Shown: positions 19,577 to 29,848 of the stretch, in pieces
Layout: each line of letters begins with the position of its first letter
Position numbering within the stretch: position 1 is the stretch's first letter
Source of the DNA: Methanobrevibacter ruminantium
Lineage (GTDB): Archaea > Methanobacteriota > Methanobacteria > Methanobacteriales > Methanobacteriaceae
Direction of reading: 5' to 3'
Assembly: GCA_004553595.1 (NCBI GenBank)
Contig: SFKZ01000001.1
Span: forward strand, 310,001 to 374,000
Length of the DNA stretch: 64,000 nt
Program-made: the position numbers and the translations under genes
Notes under the pieces: generated by a model
The model's database searches: none
The model's input: only the letters and a program-made list of their open reading frames with translations
Told to the model about the DNA's origin: nothing

Positions 19577-19620
19577 TCTCCAGCGTTTTGAGTATTACTC
19601 AAAACCCTGACCAAAATTTT
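19577..19620 (+). terminator. Hairpin element after tRNA-Val copy 1 (family copy C)
   Basis: Outer CAG (19581-19583)/CTG (19607-19609), internal loop CG/CC, inner TTTTGAGT (19586-19593)/ACTCAAAA (19597-19604) with loop ATT, then GACCAAAATTTTTTC. The architecture is that of the copies after protein genes, with changed bases on both sides of the stems. The second hairpin is absent. The spacer up to 19701 is AT-rich. Confidence 0.68.
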
Positions 19621-19701
19621 TTCATTTTTTGAAAAAATTTTCTTTTGACTTTATTTTTTGAATTAATTTTTTTAAAAACTTTAATTCTATTTTTTTGCAA
19701 T

Positions 19702-19773
19702 GGTTCCGTGGTCTAGGGGTATGATATCTCGCTTACAACGAGAGGATCACGAGTTCGAATCTCGTCGGAACCA
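19702..19773 (+). tRNA. tRNA-Val (anticodon UAC), copy 2
   Basis: Base-for-base identical to the first copy, 126 bases downstream, so a recent duplication or gene conversion. Same cloverleaf and anticodon; no encoded CCA. It lacks the downstream hairpin element and is followed by TTATCAACTTTTTTTA. Confidence 0.96.
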
Positions 19774-19910
19774 CTTATCAACTTTTTTTATTTTGAAGTT
19801 TTTTATCATCCATTTCTTTTTAATTAGCTATTTTTAGTTCTCATTCATATGTTCGTTAATGATGGAATAATTATTTTTTTTAAAAAACTTATTTTAAAAA
19901 TCAGATAAAA

Positions 19911-20069
19911 ATAAAGATAAAATAAGTGATTTTTTTTAAATAGAAAGGGATGGAAAAGAAATAAAAATGAATAAAGATAAAATAAGTGATTTTTTTGATT
20001 TTTTTTAAATAGAAAGGGATGGAAAAGAAATAAAAATGAATAAAGATAAAATAAGTGATTTTTTTTAAA
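19911..20069. repeat. Tandem repeat, 60- and 69-base units, about 2.5 copies
   Basis: The unit starts ATAAAGATAAAATAAGTGAT and contains TAGAAAGGGATGGAAAAGAA. Copy 1 is 19911-19970, copy 2 is 19971-20039 with nine extra bases in its T-run, and a partial third copy spans 20040-20069. It fills most of the gap between tRNA-Val 2 and the downstream minus-strand gene. Not a CRISPR: no spacers. Confidence 0.85.
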
Positions 20070-20149
20070 AAATAATGAAAAAAGAAAAATGATGGTTTAA
20101 AAATTAAATTAAGATTTGGTTGAAACGCTTTTTGTGTAAAAGCACTATT

Positions 20150-21283
20150 CTAGAAAGCAACAATCAATATCATGATTATTACTAATGAAATAAAGAACAC
20201 GATTGTTCCTTTTACTAAAACATCTGCTTCCCTGTCTGAGTATAATACAATACCATAAGAGAGCAGCAATGCTATTAATAGTTCAGCGATACCTAAGTAT
20301 CCTGTAGGGACTCTTATTATTTTTCCAAGGATAAATCCGATTAGGTATGAAATAAGGACTACCATTATAACAGATGCTATAGGATTAGATAATATAGGTT
20401 TTAAAATCTCTCCCCAAGGTTTGCTTGGCTTTTGAGGGGCATGTCCACCAAAATTGCTTAAAGCACTATCAGAAGATGAGAAGAAGCCCTTATTGCTGGA
20501 AGCCCTATTGCTTCTTTGGCTAAGTGGGCCAGGTCCCCTATTTCCTGAAAGGGACGGTGCTCTTCTTCTTTTTGGATCTTGTTGTTGACGGCTTGCAAAT
20601 AGTGTACCGCTTGGACCAGAGTAGTTGTCCCTAGGAGTTTTATTTAAAAACTCAGCACGGTATAAGTCATCATCATACTCACTGTAATGACTTAATTCCA
20701 ATCCGCCGACTTCATCCTCATAATATTCCATATCTTCAGAAAATTCCTCATAACCTTCATAAGCACCTTGAAGCCTGTTATATAATCTGTCATCATCATA
20801 ATCTCTATTATAATTTGATGTGTTGTCAATGTATTCTCTGTTAACATCTCTATGATAGAATGAATCGCTATCAATATCTGTTAATCTGTTTGCTCCACGG
20901 TCTAATCTTGACTTAGTTTCTTTGTTTTTATTTGAATATTTTTTAGCTAAAGTGACAAGGCTGTTCCTATCAATGAGCTTGATTTTTCTCTCTTCAGCAT
21001 ATCTTTTTGCTTGAGAGGAAAAACCGGAACTGGTTACAATAGCTACTTTGGAGGCTCTAAGTTTTTTACCTATAAATTCCATTTCCTTTAAAACATCGAT
21101 TCCAACTTCCCAGTCCTTATCGTAGTTTTTACATCCAACCACTAAACCAAAATCTCCCATAGATGTTTGGAGGATTGCATATATGTCTACAACCTGTTGG
21201 GATGTCTTAAAATTTTTATAAACTTTAAAGCCAGAATCCTCAAGAACTTTAGCTATAAAATTCACTAATTGTGGCTTTTCCAC
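20150..21283 (-). CDS. Membrane-anchored restriction-endonuclease-fold protein
   Basis: This 377-residue protein has an N-terminal Mrr-like domain (about residues 1-115): VVDIYAIL followed by DFGLVVGCKNYDKDWEVGID, then KVAIVTSSGFSSQAKRYAEE and KIKLIDRNSLVTLAKK. The usual [D/E/Q]xK core reads GCK here, so the acidic or Gln residue before the lysine is replaced by Gly and nuclease activity is doubtful. Residues about 120-290 are a disordered Asp/Tyr-, Arg- and Ser-rich linker. Three C-terminal membrane segments follow (VIMVVLISYLIGFILG, LLIALLLSYGIVLY, FFISLVIIMILIVAF). The start is GTG at 21283 after AAGGTGAAA. Role unknown. Confidence 0.65.
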   Translation of the reverse strand: MEKPQLVNFIAKVLEDSGFKVYKNFKTSQQVVDIYAILQTSMGDFGLVVGCKNYDKDWEVGIDVLKEMEFIGKKLRASKVAIVTSSGFSSQAKRYAEERKIKLIDRNSLVTLAKKYSNKNKETKSRLDRGANRLTDIDSDSFYHRDVNREYIDNTSNYNRDYDDDRLYNRLQGAYEGYEEFSEDMEYYEDEVGGLELSHYSEYDDDLYRAEFLNKTPRDNYSGPSGTLFASRQQQDPKRRRAPSLSGNRGPGPLSQRSNRASSNKGFFSSSDSALSNFGGHAPQKPSKPWGEILKPILSNPIASVIMVVLISYLIGFILGKIIRVPTGYLGIAELLIALLLSYGIVLYSDREADVLVKGTIVFFISLVIIMILIVAF

Positions 21284-21536
21284 GGTTTCACCTTATCTTA
21301 ATTTTAATATAATATATTTATATTTTCTCAATATATAATTTTTATTAAATTTTTCTAAAAAACCAATCAAATTCACATATATTCTTATTTCATTTCCATA
21401 ATTTTTTTTCATAATATTTATAATCATGAAAATATATACTAATATTAGTATATAATCTAACAGAATTATTTATTTTTAATAAATCTTTAAAAGATTCATA
21501 TTATTTTTTTAATCATAATTTTAAGGAACGTTTATT

Positions 21537-22235
21537 ATGTTATCTATTGGTCAATGTTACTTGGATTTTGTTGATAAAATCTTAAAGGAAGGGAAGGAAA
21601 CATATAAGGACAGTGATCATCATTTAAAAGAAAATCTTGGTAATTATTATTATATTGATGATCCATTGGATTTGAAATTCAGAGCTAAATATCAGCACAT
21701 GACTCCTGAATTGATGTTGGAAGAGATTAAAAGCGGAAAATTTGATATTCCTTCATGCCCTATCAAAGGAGATGCATTGTATGAATATGTAAAATCCTTT
21801 GAAATCAGAGATGATCAAGGTTTTGTTTACACTTATCCTAACCGTATCTTGGAGCATTTTGGTGTAGACCAATTTGAAACCATGAAACAAAGGATTCTAA
21901 CTGCTACAGGCAGTAACCGTGCAGTTGCTGTTACCATCGACCCTGCATTGGATGGAGATAGGGAAGACATCCCTTGCTTGCAGGTTATACAGATTCTCGT
22001 TAGGGATGGAGAATTAACCATTCACTGTTTCTTCCGTTCCAATGACATTTTCGGAGCATTCTATTCCAACATGTTCTTCATAACATACATTGGAATCAAG
22101 ATGAAAGAGGAAGTAAATAAGGAAATAATGGGAGATAAACTAAACTTCGGCGGTCTTCATTACCATTCCACTTCTGGCCACATATACAGCAATGATATGA
22201 GGGCAGCCAGAAAATTGATTTCCGCTAATAAATAA
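21537..22235 (+). CDS. thyA: Thymidylate synthase (methanogen type)
   Basis: This 232-residue cytoplasmic enzyme methylates dUMP to dTMP. It is shorter than bacterial ThyA and matches the archaeal/methanogen branch. The catalytic cysteine lies in DIPCLQVIQ, and the nucleotide-binding RSNDIFGAFYSNMFF and GGLHYHSTSGHIY motifs follow. In methanogens the one-carbon donor is thought to be a methanopterin derivative rather than folate. ATG at 21537 follows AAGGAACG. Single-gene unit. Confidence 0.9.
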   Translation: MLSIGQCYLDFVDKILKEGKETYKDSDHHLKENLGNYYYIDDPLDLKFRAKYQHMTPELMLEEIKSGKFDIPSCPIKGDALYEYVKSFEIRDDQGFVYTYPNRILEHFGVDQFETMKQRILTATGSNRAVAVTIDPALDGDREDIPCLQVIQILVRDGELTIHCFFRSNDIFGAFYSNMFFITYIGIKMKEEVNKEIMGDKLNFGGLHYHSTSGHIYSNDMRAARKLISANK

Positions 22236-22350
22236 TCTCAAAGCTAATGTTTTTATATTAGCTTCTTTTTTTATTCTTTTATCATTTTAAATTCGTGAGG
22301 AAATTTATTCAATCAGTATTTTTTCTGATTTTTATTGTTTGTTGATTCAT

Positions 22351-23130
22351 ATGAAAATTTTATTATCTAATGATGATGGTGTAGATGCATCCGGAATTTT
22401 AGCGGCAAAGCAAGTTGCTGATGAGTTTGGAGAGACTTATGTGGTTGCACCAACTAAACAGCAAAGCGGAATTGGACATGCATTGACTCTTTTTGACCCT
22501 CTTAGAGTGTATGAGGTTAATTTAAGGGATGGTGATATCGGCTATGGGGTTTCTGGAACTCCAACTGATGCAGTTACCATTGCGGTTTATGAGCTTATGG
22601 ATGAAAAGCCTGATTTGGTGATCTCCGGTATCAACACTGGAAGGAACACTGGAAAAGGCGAGCTTTCAACTTCAGGTACTTTAGGTGCGGCATCAGAGGC
22701 GGCTTCTTTAGGCATTCCAACAATTGCAGTTAGTCAACACATTCCAAGTGATGACATCAAGTTCGAAGAGGGGAAAATCGAGATCGACTTTTCAGCAAGC
22801 CAAAAGGTTTTAAGAGATCTCATTCAAAAGATCATTGACAATGGCTTCCCTGAAGGGGTGGACATATTGAATTTGAATGTTCCTGAAGACCCTCATTCAT
22901 ACAAGCCTATAATTTGCCCTTTAGCAGTCAGGATGTATGAGCCGGTTGTGGAAAAGCGTAAAGATCCAAGAGGAAGGCCTTATTATTGGATCAATGGTAA
23001 GTTATATATGAACAATCCTGAAAACAGTGATGATTACATTATTCTAGAAGAGAATTTGCCTACACTCACTCCTTTGATATTGGATATGGCTCATGATTTG
23101 GAAGCATTAAGGGAATGGTATGACAAATGA
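22351..23130 (+). CDS. surE: 5'/3'-nucleotidase SurE
   Basis: This 259-residue metal-dependent phosphatase acts on nucleoside monophosphates and short polyphosphates. The N-terminal MKILLSNDDGVDASG carries the two metal-binding aspartates; GVSGTPTDAVTIA and VISGINTGRNTGKGELSTSG complete the site. ATG at 22351 starts exactly at the conserved MKILLSNDD; a TTG four codons upstream is rejected because family alignment starts at this Met. Confidence 0.95.
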   Translation: MKILLSNDDGVDASGILAAKQVADEFGETYVVAPTKQQSGIGHALTLFDPLRVYEVNLRDGDIGYGVSGTPTDAVTIAVYELMDEKPDLVISGINTGRNTGKGELSTSGTLGAASEAASLGIPTIAVSQHIPSDDIKFEEGKIEIDFSASQKVLRDLIQKIIDNGFPEGVDILNLNVPEDPHSYKPIICPLAVRMYEPVVEKRKDPRGRPYYWINGKLYMNNPENSDDYIILEENLPTLTPLILDMAHDLEALREWYDK

Positions 23131-23251
23131 CTAATTTTATTTCATTATACACAAACAATATATAATATAAGATACATAATAAAAATTAATTATAATTAAA
23201 TTAATTGACATAATTAAATTTCAATTTATAAAAAATTTAAGGAGATGCGAC

Positions 23252-23398
23252 ATGCCTGTAAATCAACTTGAAGCTACATTGCAAGCTGTTACACACACTT
23301 TAGCAAAATTGGAAAAAGAAGGGTGCAATGATGAAAAGCTTTTAAATGAACTTAGAAAAGAAAGAGATAAAATTTTAAATGAATTAAATTTAAACTAA
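23252..23398 (+). CDS. 48-residue conserved-looking small protein
   Basis: A short gene with a strong ribosome site (AAGGAGATGC, 23239-23248) and ATG at 23252, ending TAA at 23396-23398. The product starts MPVNQLEATLQAVTHTLAKL and is almost entirely charged amphipathic helix with a single Cys (EKEGCNDEKLL), ending KERDKILNELNLN. It looks like a small coiled-coil or helix-hairpin protein. It lies between surE and the LSm gene with about 120 bases on each side. Function unknown. The strong Shine-Dalgarno, coding-like composition and isolation support a real gene. Confidence 0.65.
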   Translation: MPVNQLEATLQAVTHTLAKLEKEGCNDEKLLNELRKERDKILNELNLN

Positions 23399-23517
23399 TT
23401 ATTTCAAATTCAATTTAATAATTAAATAAGTTTATAATGGATTAAATATAAATAATATTTTACGAATACTATTCAATAAATTTAAATTTTATTTTTATAA
23501 TTTAAAGAGGCTATATA

Positions 23518-23715
23518 ATGAGTGACAATTTCCAAGTAAACAAACAATTTGCTAGATTCGAAGGCAAAGATGTTCTTATTGGTTTAAAAAACTGGGAAGA
23601 AGTAGAAGGAAAAATAATTACCATTGATAACTTTTTAAACTTAGTATTGGATGATGGTGAAGGTTTAAAAGTTATTAAAGGCGGAAAAATAGCATTTATT
23701 TCTATTCAAGAATAA
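23518..23715 (+). CDS. Small LSm-domain RNA-binding protein
   Basis: These 65 residues are nearly all one Sm fold. Sm1 is seen in KDVLIGLKNWEEVEGKIITI, then DNFLNLVLDDGE, and Sm2 in LKVIKGGKIAFISI. Archaeal Sm proteins form six- or seven-membered rings that bind U-rich RNA. This one is shorter than the usual SmAP and lacks the canonical MN and RG signatures, so it may be a divergent paralogue. ATG at 23518 follows AGAGG. Confidence 0.75.
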   Translation: MSDNFQVNKQFARFEGKDVLIGLKNWEEVEGKIITIDNFLNLVLDDGEGLKVIKGGKIAFISIQE

Positions 23716-23869
23716 ATCTATTTCTCTTTTTCTATTTTCTTTATCTATTTTTTTTCTGTTTTTATTCCATATTCTCTTTTTAAATTCAATTTTAGATTTT
23801 TCACTACTGTTTTAATAGTTACGAATAATTACTTATTTTAAAAAAATATAGTTAAATTAAATTAATAAT

Positions 23870-24934
23870 TTAACTGCAAGCGTCTTCAATTGATTCTCTG
23901 ATTTCATCAATGCTGTTTCCAAGCATAAGAGCCAAGAACATAGCTCCTCCAGCACCAGCCCCTTCCTTGATGAATCCTCGTGTATAGTTTTTAAGCCCTT
24001 CAACACGGGAAATTTCAAAGTTAGGGTTTACAGCATTTACAGTGATGTCACCAATTTGACTTGTAATGTTAAGGATATCTGCGGTTTCGTCTTTCACTAC
24101 AAATGCGGTGGTTGCAAGGCAACTGTTTGAGAAGTCAAAGTCAGGATCCAATGCCTTAGCTATTGCACATGAAGCGGTGAGTTGAGTTCCTCCTGCTAAT
24201 ACAACAGGAACTTTTGCACCCATAAGGATTCCTGCAACAACTGGAAGCATAGGGTCTCCAACAGCTCTGACAACATCAAAAGGATTGTTGTTTTTAGATT
24301 CTTCCAAACCTGCGTTTTTCAATCCCTCTTCAACAATTGCATTTTTCATTTCATGAGGATTTGTATCCATGCAACCGCTGACCTTTCCTTTTGCATCATA
24401 GCCAAGTCCAACCAATACTCCAAGAGCGGTAGTTGTACCTGCAGGTAAGCTTTCACCGATTACAATGTAGTCATGCTTTTCAGATAGGATTTCAGCAAGT
24501 TCAAACCCTTTTTCAAAAAGTTCTTCAGGGTCTTCTACAGCTTTGCCTGTTCTAATGTCTTTTCCATGCTTTCCATCGCTTATGTCAAATACATCAGAGT
24601 TTGCCTTGATTTCACTTCCTGCATCCAATACCATAACAGGACAGTCACAAAGTGCAAGTGAACCTTTTGTAATCATTGATGGAGTAGGGGTTACAACTTC
24701 TCCAATGATTGTTTGAGGGATGTCTGTCATGCATTTCACTTCCCCATCCAAAATAAGTTCTGCATCTCCAGCAGGAGTGTATTTGGTAAGTTCCGGTGTA
24801 GCTCCAGCACCAGTAAGGCCTGGAATTTTGGAGGTTTCAGTTGTAGCTATTGTACAAATAAAAATAGGGTTCTTTAAGTCTGGTAATTCTTTTACAAGTT
24901 TGTCTGATCCGTAAGTTTTCAATCCTTCTATCAT
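23870..24934 (-). CDS. cobT: Nicotinate-nucleotide-dependent phosphoribosyltransferase (CobT family)
   Basis: This 354-residue member of the archaeal CobT family forms the alpha-riboside phosphate of the lower base in cobamide assembly. Diagnostic segments are GLTGAGATPELTKYTPAGDAE near the N-terminus, VIGESLPAGTTTALGVL, and PVVLAGGTQLTASCAIA, with the family glutamate expected near the C-terminus (FIKEGAGAGGAMF). Methanogens need corrinoids for the tetrahydromethanopterin:CoM methyltransferase. No other cobalamin gene is adjacent. It is convergent with the LSm gene. Confidence 0.88.
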   Translation of the reverse strand: MIEGLKTYGSDKLVKELPDLKNPIFICTIATTETSKIPGLTGAGATPELTKYTPAGDAELILDGEVKCMTDIPQTIIGEVVTPTPSMITKGSLALCDCPVMVLDAGSEIKANSDVFDISDGKHGKDIRTGKAVEDPEELFEKGFELAEILSEKHDYIVIGESLPAGTTTALGVLVGLGYDAKGKVSGCMDTNPHEMKNAIVEEGLKNAGLEESKNNNPFDVVRAVGDPMLPVVAGILMGAKVPVVLAGGTQLTASCAIAKALDPDFDFSNSCLATTAFVVKDETADILNITSQIGDITVNAVNPNFEISRVEGLKNYTRGFIKEGAGAGGAMFLALMLGNSIDEIRESIEDACS

Positions 24935-25127
24935 CTTATCATCTTGAATTTCATAAATTTTTTAAAGTATTTTGATAACTTAATTAAATTATTGTCAATT
25001 CTTGTTTCAATTTGATTGTCAATTCTTGATTAAATTAATTAACTTAATTCTATAAATATATTATTGGTAAAAATTATATAAATGTATGTTAATATACTTT
25101 ATATGAACTGATTTTATTCATTTTTAA

Positions 25128-26792
<1,665 letters not shown>

Positions 26793-26841
26793 TCAAGCTT
26801 TTCCACCCCTTCGGGGTGCAAAACCTTGACCAAAATTTTTC
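26793..26841 (+). terminator. Hairpin element after kae1-bud32 (family copy D)
   Basis: Outer CAAG (26794-26797)/CTTG (26825-26828), C/C internal loop; inner TTTT/AAAA plus CACCCC (26804-26809)/GGGGTG (26813-26818) with loop TTC and one C/C mismatch. The tail TTGACCAAAATTTTTCC follows. The inner stem sequence is unlike the other copies but paired in the same places. No clear second hairpin. Confidence 0.68.
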
Positions 26842-26947
26842 CTCGGTGTCGGTTTTTAACATGTACTGATTTTTAACTTTTTAAATTTTTCATTTTGTTT
26901 TTATTTTTCAGATAAATATATTAAAACTTTTTTATATAATAAAAACT

Positions 26948-27505
26948 ATGATAACATTTATAACTGGGAACGAACATAAAGTAATAGAAGCAGAGAATAT
27001 TTTCAAACTTTTTGGCGTTGAACTTGAGCATATTGATTTAGGTTACATGGAACCTCAAGGAACCCTTGAGGATGTAGCAAGATTCGGTGCTAAATATGCT
27101 TGCCAAGAGTTAAACCGCTCTGTGATTGTTGAAGATGCTGGTTTATTCATAAGAGCTTTAAATGGTTTTCCAGGAACTTACTCAAAATTTGTACAGAATT
27201 CACTTGGAAACCAAAACATTTTAAAACTTATGGATGGAGTTGATGATCGATACGCTGAATTCAGGTCAGTTATTGGCTATTGCACACCCAATTCTGAGCC
27301 CAAGGTCTTTTTAGGGCGTGTCGAAGGTCAAATAGCTTTTGAAGAAAGAGGCAATCTTGGTTTTGCTTACGACCCCCTATTCATAATAGAGGAAGAGGGC
27401 AAGACCTTTGGAGAACTTACTACAGAAGAGAAGAACCAGTATTCACATAGAAGAAATTCTTTAGAAAAATTTATCAATTGGTATGTAAACCAAGATGATG
27501 AATAA
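26948..27505 (+). CDS. XTP/dITP pyrophosphatase (RdgB/HAM1 family)
   Basis: This 185-residue cytoplasmic house-cleaning enzyme hydrolyses non-canonical purine triphosphates. [15 protein letters not shown] is the N-terminal nucleotide-binding loop, [19 protein letters not shown] the catalytic and metal-binding segment, and YDPLFI with [10 protein letters not shown] the C-terminal base-recognition region. No ribosome site precedes ATG 26948. A TATA-like TAAATATAT at 26913-26921 would put transcription start about six bases before the ATG, so the mRNA may be leaderless. Confidence 0.93.
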   Translation: MITFITGNEHKVIEAENIFKLFGVELEHIDLGYMEPQGTLEDVARFGAKYACQELNRSVIVEDAGLFIRALNGFPGTYSKFVQNSLGNQNILKLMDGVDDRYAEFRSVIGYCTPNSEPKVFLGRVEGQIAFEERGNLGFAYDPLFIIEEEGKTFGELTTEEKNQYSHRRNSLEKFINWYVNQDDE

Positions 27506-27793
27506 TAAATTTTCAAATATTTTTTAATTAACAAAATTAGAATAGACAATTTTATCTAAGATTGGCTGTTTTATTGCAGTTTAATTGATGAAATTTGAAA
27601 CTTATTGTTTTTATTCAGGCCATATTTTGGTAATTTAAAGATTTTTTCAAAAAATGAATTTAAAATAATTTTTTAAAATGATCATTGTCATATAAACAGT
27701 TTTTAATGGTTTCATATGATGATTTTTCATTAATAATTATTTTACAAAGGACCTTACTATAAATAATCAAAAAACTTATTGGAGAGGATATTT

Positions 27794-28192
27794 ATGGCAA
27801 GACCAGAATGGATCGCATACAGTAACGAAGAAATCGAAGAATTTATTGTAAAATTCAAAAGAGAAGGTAAATCTGCAAGTCAAATCGGAGTAATTTTAAG
27901 AGACCAATACGGTATTCCTAGTGTAAAAGAAGTCACTGGTGAAAAAATTACCCAAATCTTAAAAAGAAACGGTCAAGCTGAAGAGTACCCTGAAGATTTA
28001 ATGAATTTAATCAGAAGAGCAGTAAATATCAGAGATCACTTAGAAGAAAACCCAAAAGACCTTCATGGTAAAAGAGGATTAACTATCATTGAATCTAGAA
28101 TCCGTAGATTAGGTAGATACTATGCAAAGAATGGTCAATTACCAGAAGGATGGAGATACGATCCAACAAAAGCAGCACTTCTCGTTAAATAG
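27794..28192 (+). CDS. rps15: 30S ribosomal protein S15
   Basis: This 132-residue archaeal/eukaryal S13-S15 type protein of the small subunit binds 16S rRNA at the central three-way junction. [36 protein letters not shown] and [20 protein letters not shown] are conserved archaeal S15 segments. ATG at 27794 follows GGAGAGG at 27781-27787; an in-frame TTG at 27779 lies just upstream of the ribosome site and is rejected. A TATA-like ACTATAAATAA lies near 27757. Its last 24 codons overlap the next gene's open frame. Confidence 0.97.
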   Translation: MARPEWIAYSNEEIEEFIVKFKREGKSASQIGVILRDQYGIPSVKEVTGEKITQILKRNGQAEEYPEDLMNLIRRAVNIRDHLEENPKDLHGKRGLTIIESRIRRLGRYYAKNGQLPEGWRYDPTKAALLVK

Positions 28193-29546
28193 AGATAATG
28201 AAAAATTTGATTCTCTATTAAGTAGAGGATGTGACGCTTCTGATATGCTAAAGAAGCATATCGAAAATGATAACATTATTAGATTAATTTCTCATAATGA
28301 TGCTGATGGATTGTCATCAGCAGGTATTATAGCTAATGCTATTAAGGAAGAAGGAGGACAATTCCACATTACAATTGTCCCTCGTCTTAAAGCTGATGTG
28401 ATTAGGGATGTTGCAAAGGAAAAATATGAATTGTATGTTTTTTCAGATATGGGCAGTGCTTGTATCAAGCAACTTAATTCTCTAAAAGCTGATGTTATTG
28501 TTGCAGACCATCACCAGCCAAGCGCCCACGAACCTAAAGACAATCTTGTTCATGTCAACCCTCACTTATTTGGTGTTGACGGAAGTCGTGAAATAAGTGG
28601 TGCAGGATCTAGCTATTTGTCAGTTAGAGACATGGATAAAAAGCATCTGGCTTATATGGCGCTTATTGGTGCATTTGGTGATATGCAGTGCCAGAACAGA
28701 TTTGTTGGTGTAAACCAATTAATATTGAAGGATGGTTTGGAAGCAGGCAATTTGGAAATCCATGAAGACTTAAAGATAGTCTCTAAAGCACAAGAGCATT
28801 TATTCAAATCAATTGCTTATACATTAAATCCTCCACTTCCAGGTTTAACCGGAAGTTTGGAGAACTCTCAGGAACTTCTTGAAAAAATGGGAGTTTCCTA
28901 TGGTATTAAGTTCATTGAATTAGAAGATGAGGAAAAGGATGTTGTTAAAGATGAACTTGTAAAGGTAAATCCTCAAATATTTGGGGATGTTTACAGTGTT
29001 CCTCGTGAGCATCCAGTCTTGCGTAATTTAGAGGAGTATTCTGCAATCTTGGATGCTTGTGGTAAAAACAAGGAGTATGGATTAGCACTTAGCATTGTTC
29101 TTGGTGAAAGAGATGAAGCTTTGGAAAAGGCTCTCAATCTTCAAAAGACTTATAGGAACGACCTTACTAAAGGGTTCGATTGGATTAGTCGTGAAGGCGC
29201 CCAACAATTGAATTACATTCAATACCTTTACAGTGAGGATAAGGTTCTTAAAAGTATTATGGGAACAATTGCCGGTGTTGGAATGTCTGCTAAAATCTTA
29301 AATGATGAAAAGCCTATTTTAGGTTTATCAAGACTTCATAAGGACATCAAGGTTTCAGGCAGGGCAACACGACCAATGGTTGCACGTGGAGTTAATTTAG
29401 GTAAAGCTTTAAGCGAAGTCGCAGTTAACTTTGGCGGACAAGGTGGTGGACACGATATCGCAGCTGGTGCTATGATACCATATGAAGCTAAGGATCAATT
29501 CTTGCATTTAGTTGACCAAGCTATTGAGGCTCAATTAAATAGTTAA
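28122..29546 (+). CDS. DHH-family exonuclease/phosphoesterase, archaeal RecJ-like
   Basis: A DHH-DHHA1 protein of up to 474 residues. Motifs are [18 protein letters not shown], the DHH box [23 protein letters not shown], and the C-terminal DHHA1 signature [15 protein letters not shown]. Archaeal homologues are RecJ-like single-strand nucleases or GINS-associated proteins and commonly follow rps15. The start is unclear. Family-like sequence begins at about [16 protein letters not shown] (28182), where there is no ATG, GTG or TTG; the only in-frame ATGs upstream (28122, 28131) lie inside rps15, and the next is at 28243 within the conserved region. Translational coupling to rps15 is likely. Confidence 0.85.
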   Translation: MQRMVNYQKDGDTIQQKQHFSLNRDNEKFDSLLSRGCDASDMLKKHIENDNIIRLISHNDADGLSSAGIIANAIKEEGGQFHITIVPRLKADVIRDVAKEKYELYVFSDMGSACIKQLNSLKADVIVADHHQPSAHEPKDNLVHVNPHLFGVDGSREISGAGSSYLSVRDMDKKHLAYMALIGAFGDMQCQNRFVGVNQLILKDGLEAGNLEIHEDLKIVSKAQEHLFKSIAYTLNPPLPGLTGSLENSQELLEKMGVSYGIKFIELEDEEKDVVKDELVKVNPQIFGDVYSVPREHPVLRNLEEYSAILDACGKNKEYGLALSIVLGERDEALEKALNLQKTYRNDLTKGFDWISREGAQQLNYIQYLYSEDKVLKSIMGTIAGVGMSAKILNDEKPILGLSRLHKDIKVSGRATRPMVARGVNLGKALSEVAVNFGGQGGGHDIAAGAMIPYEAKDQFLHLVDQAIEAQLNS

Positions 29547-29848
29547 GATAATTCTTAGCTATTATTTTTTTAATAAATTTCTTTTTTTAATCAAATTTTT
29601 AAAAAGTTTTCATGAGTTTTTTATTTTTAACTTTTGACTTTTTCATAATTAACTATTTTACAAATTTTTCTTTAATATTTCATTTTTTAGCCTATTTTTT
29701 TAAAAAGTATTTTATAATTAAAATACAAAAATAATAGTGTTATATTAACTTTTATTAATTAAAAAATTTAATTAATCACGAATTTTATTAATTTACTAAT
29801 GATTATTATCATTGCTAATATTATTTTATTATTGATTGGTGGAATCTT
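29547..29848. other. AT-rich intergenic region, no gene seen
   Basis: About 300 bases of A/T homopolymer-rich DNA between the RecJ-like gene and cysteine synthase. I see only scattered T-runs near 29565-29600 that could end the upstream transcript, and GGTGGAATC (29838-29846) as ribosome site for the next gene. Confidence 0.5.

Noticed and set aside
19911-20069. Repeats resembling a small CRISPR array
   Set aside because: Units follow one another directly, are about 60 bases long and have no unique spacers or nearby cas genes.
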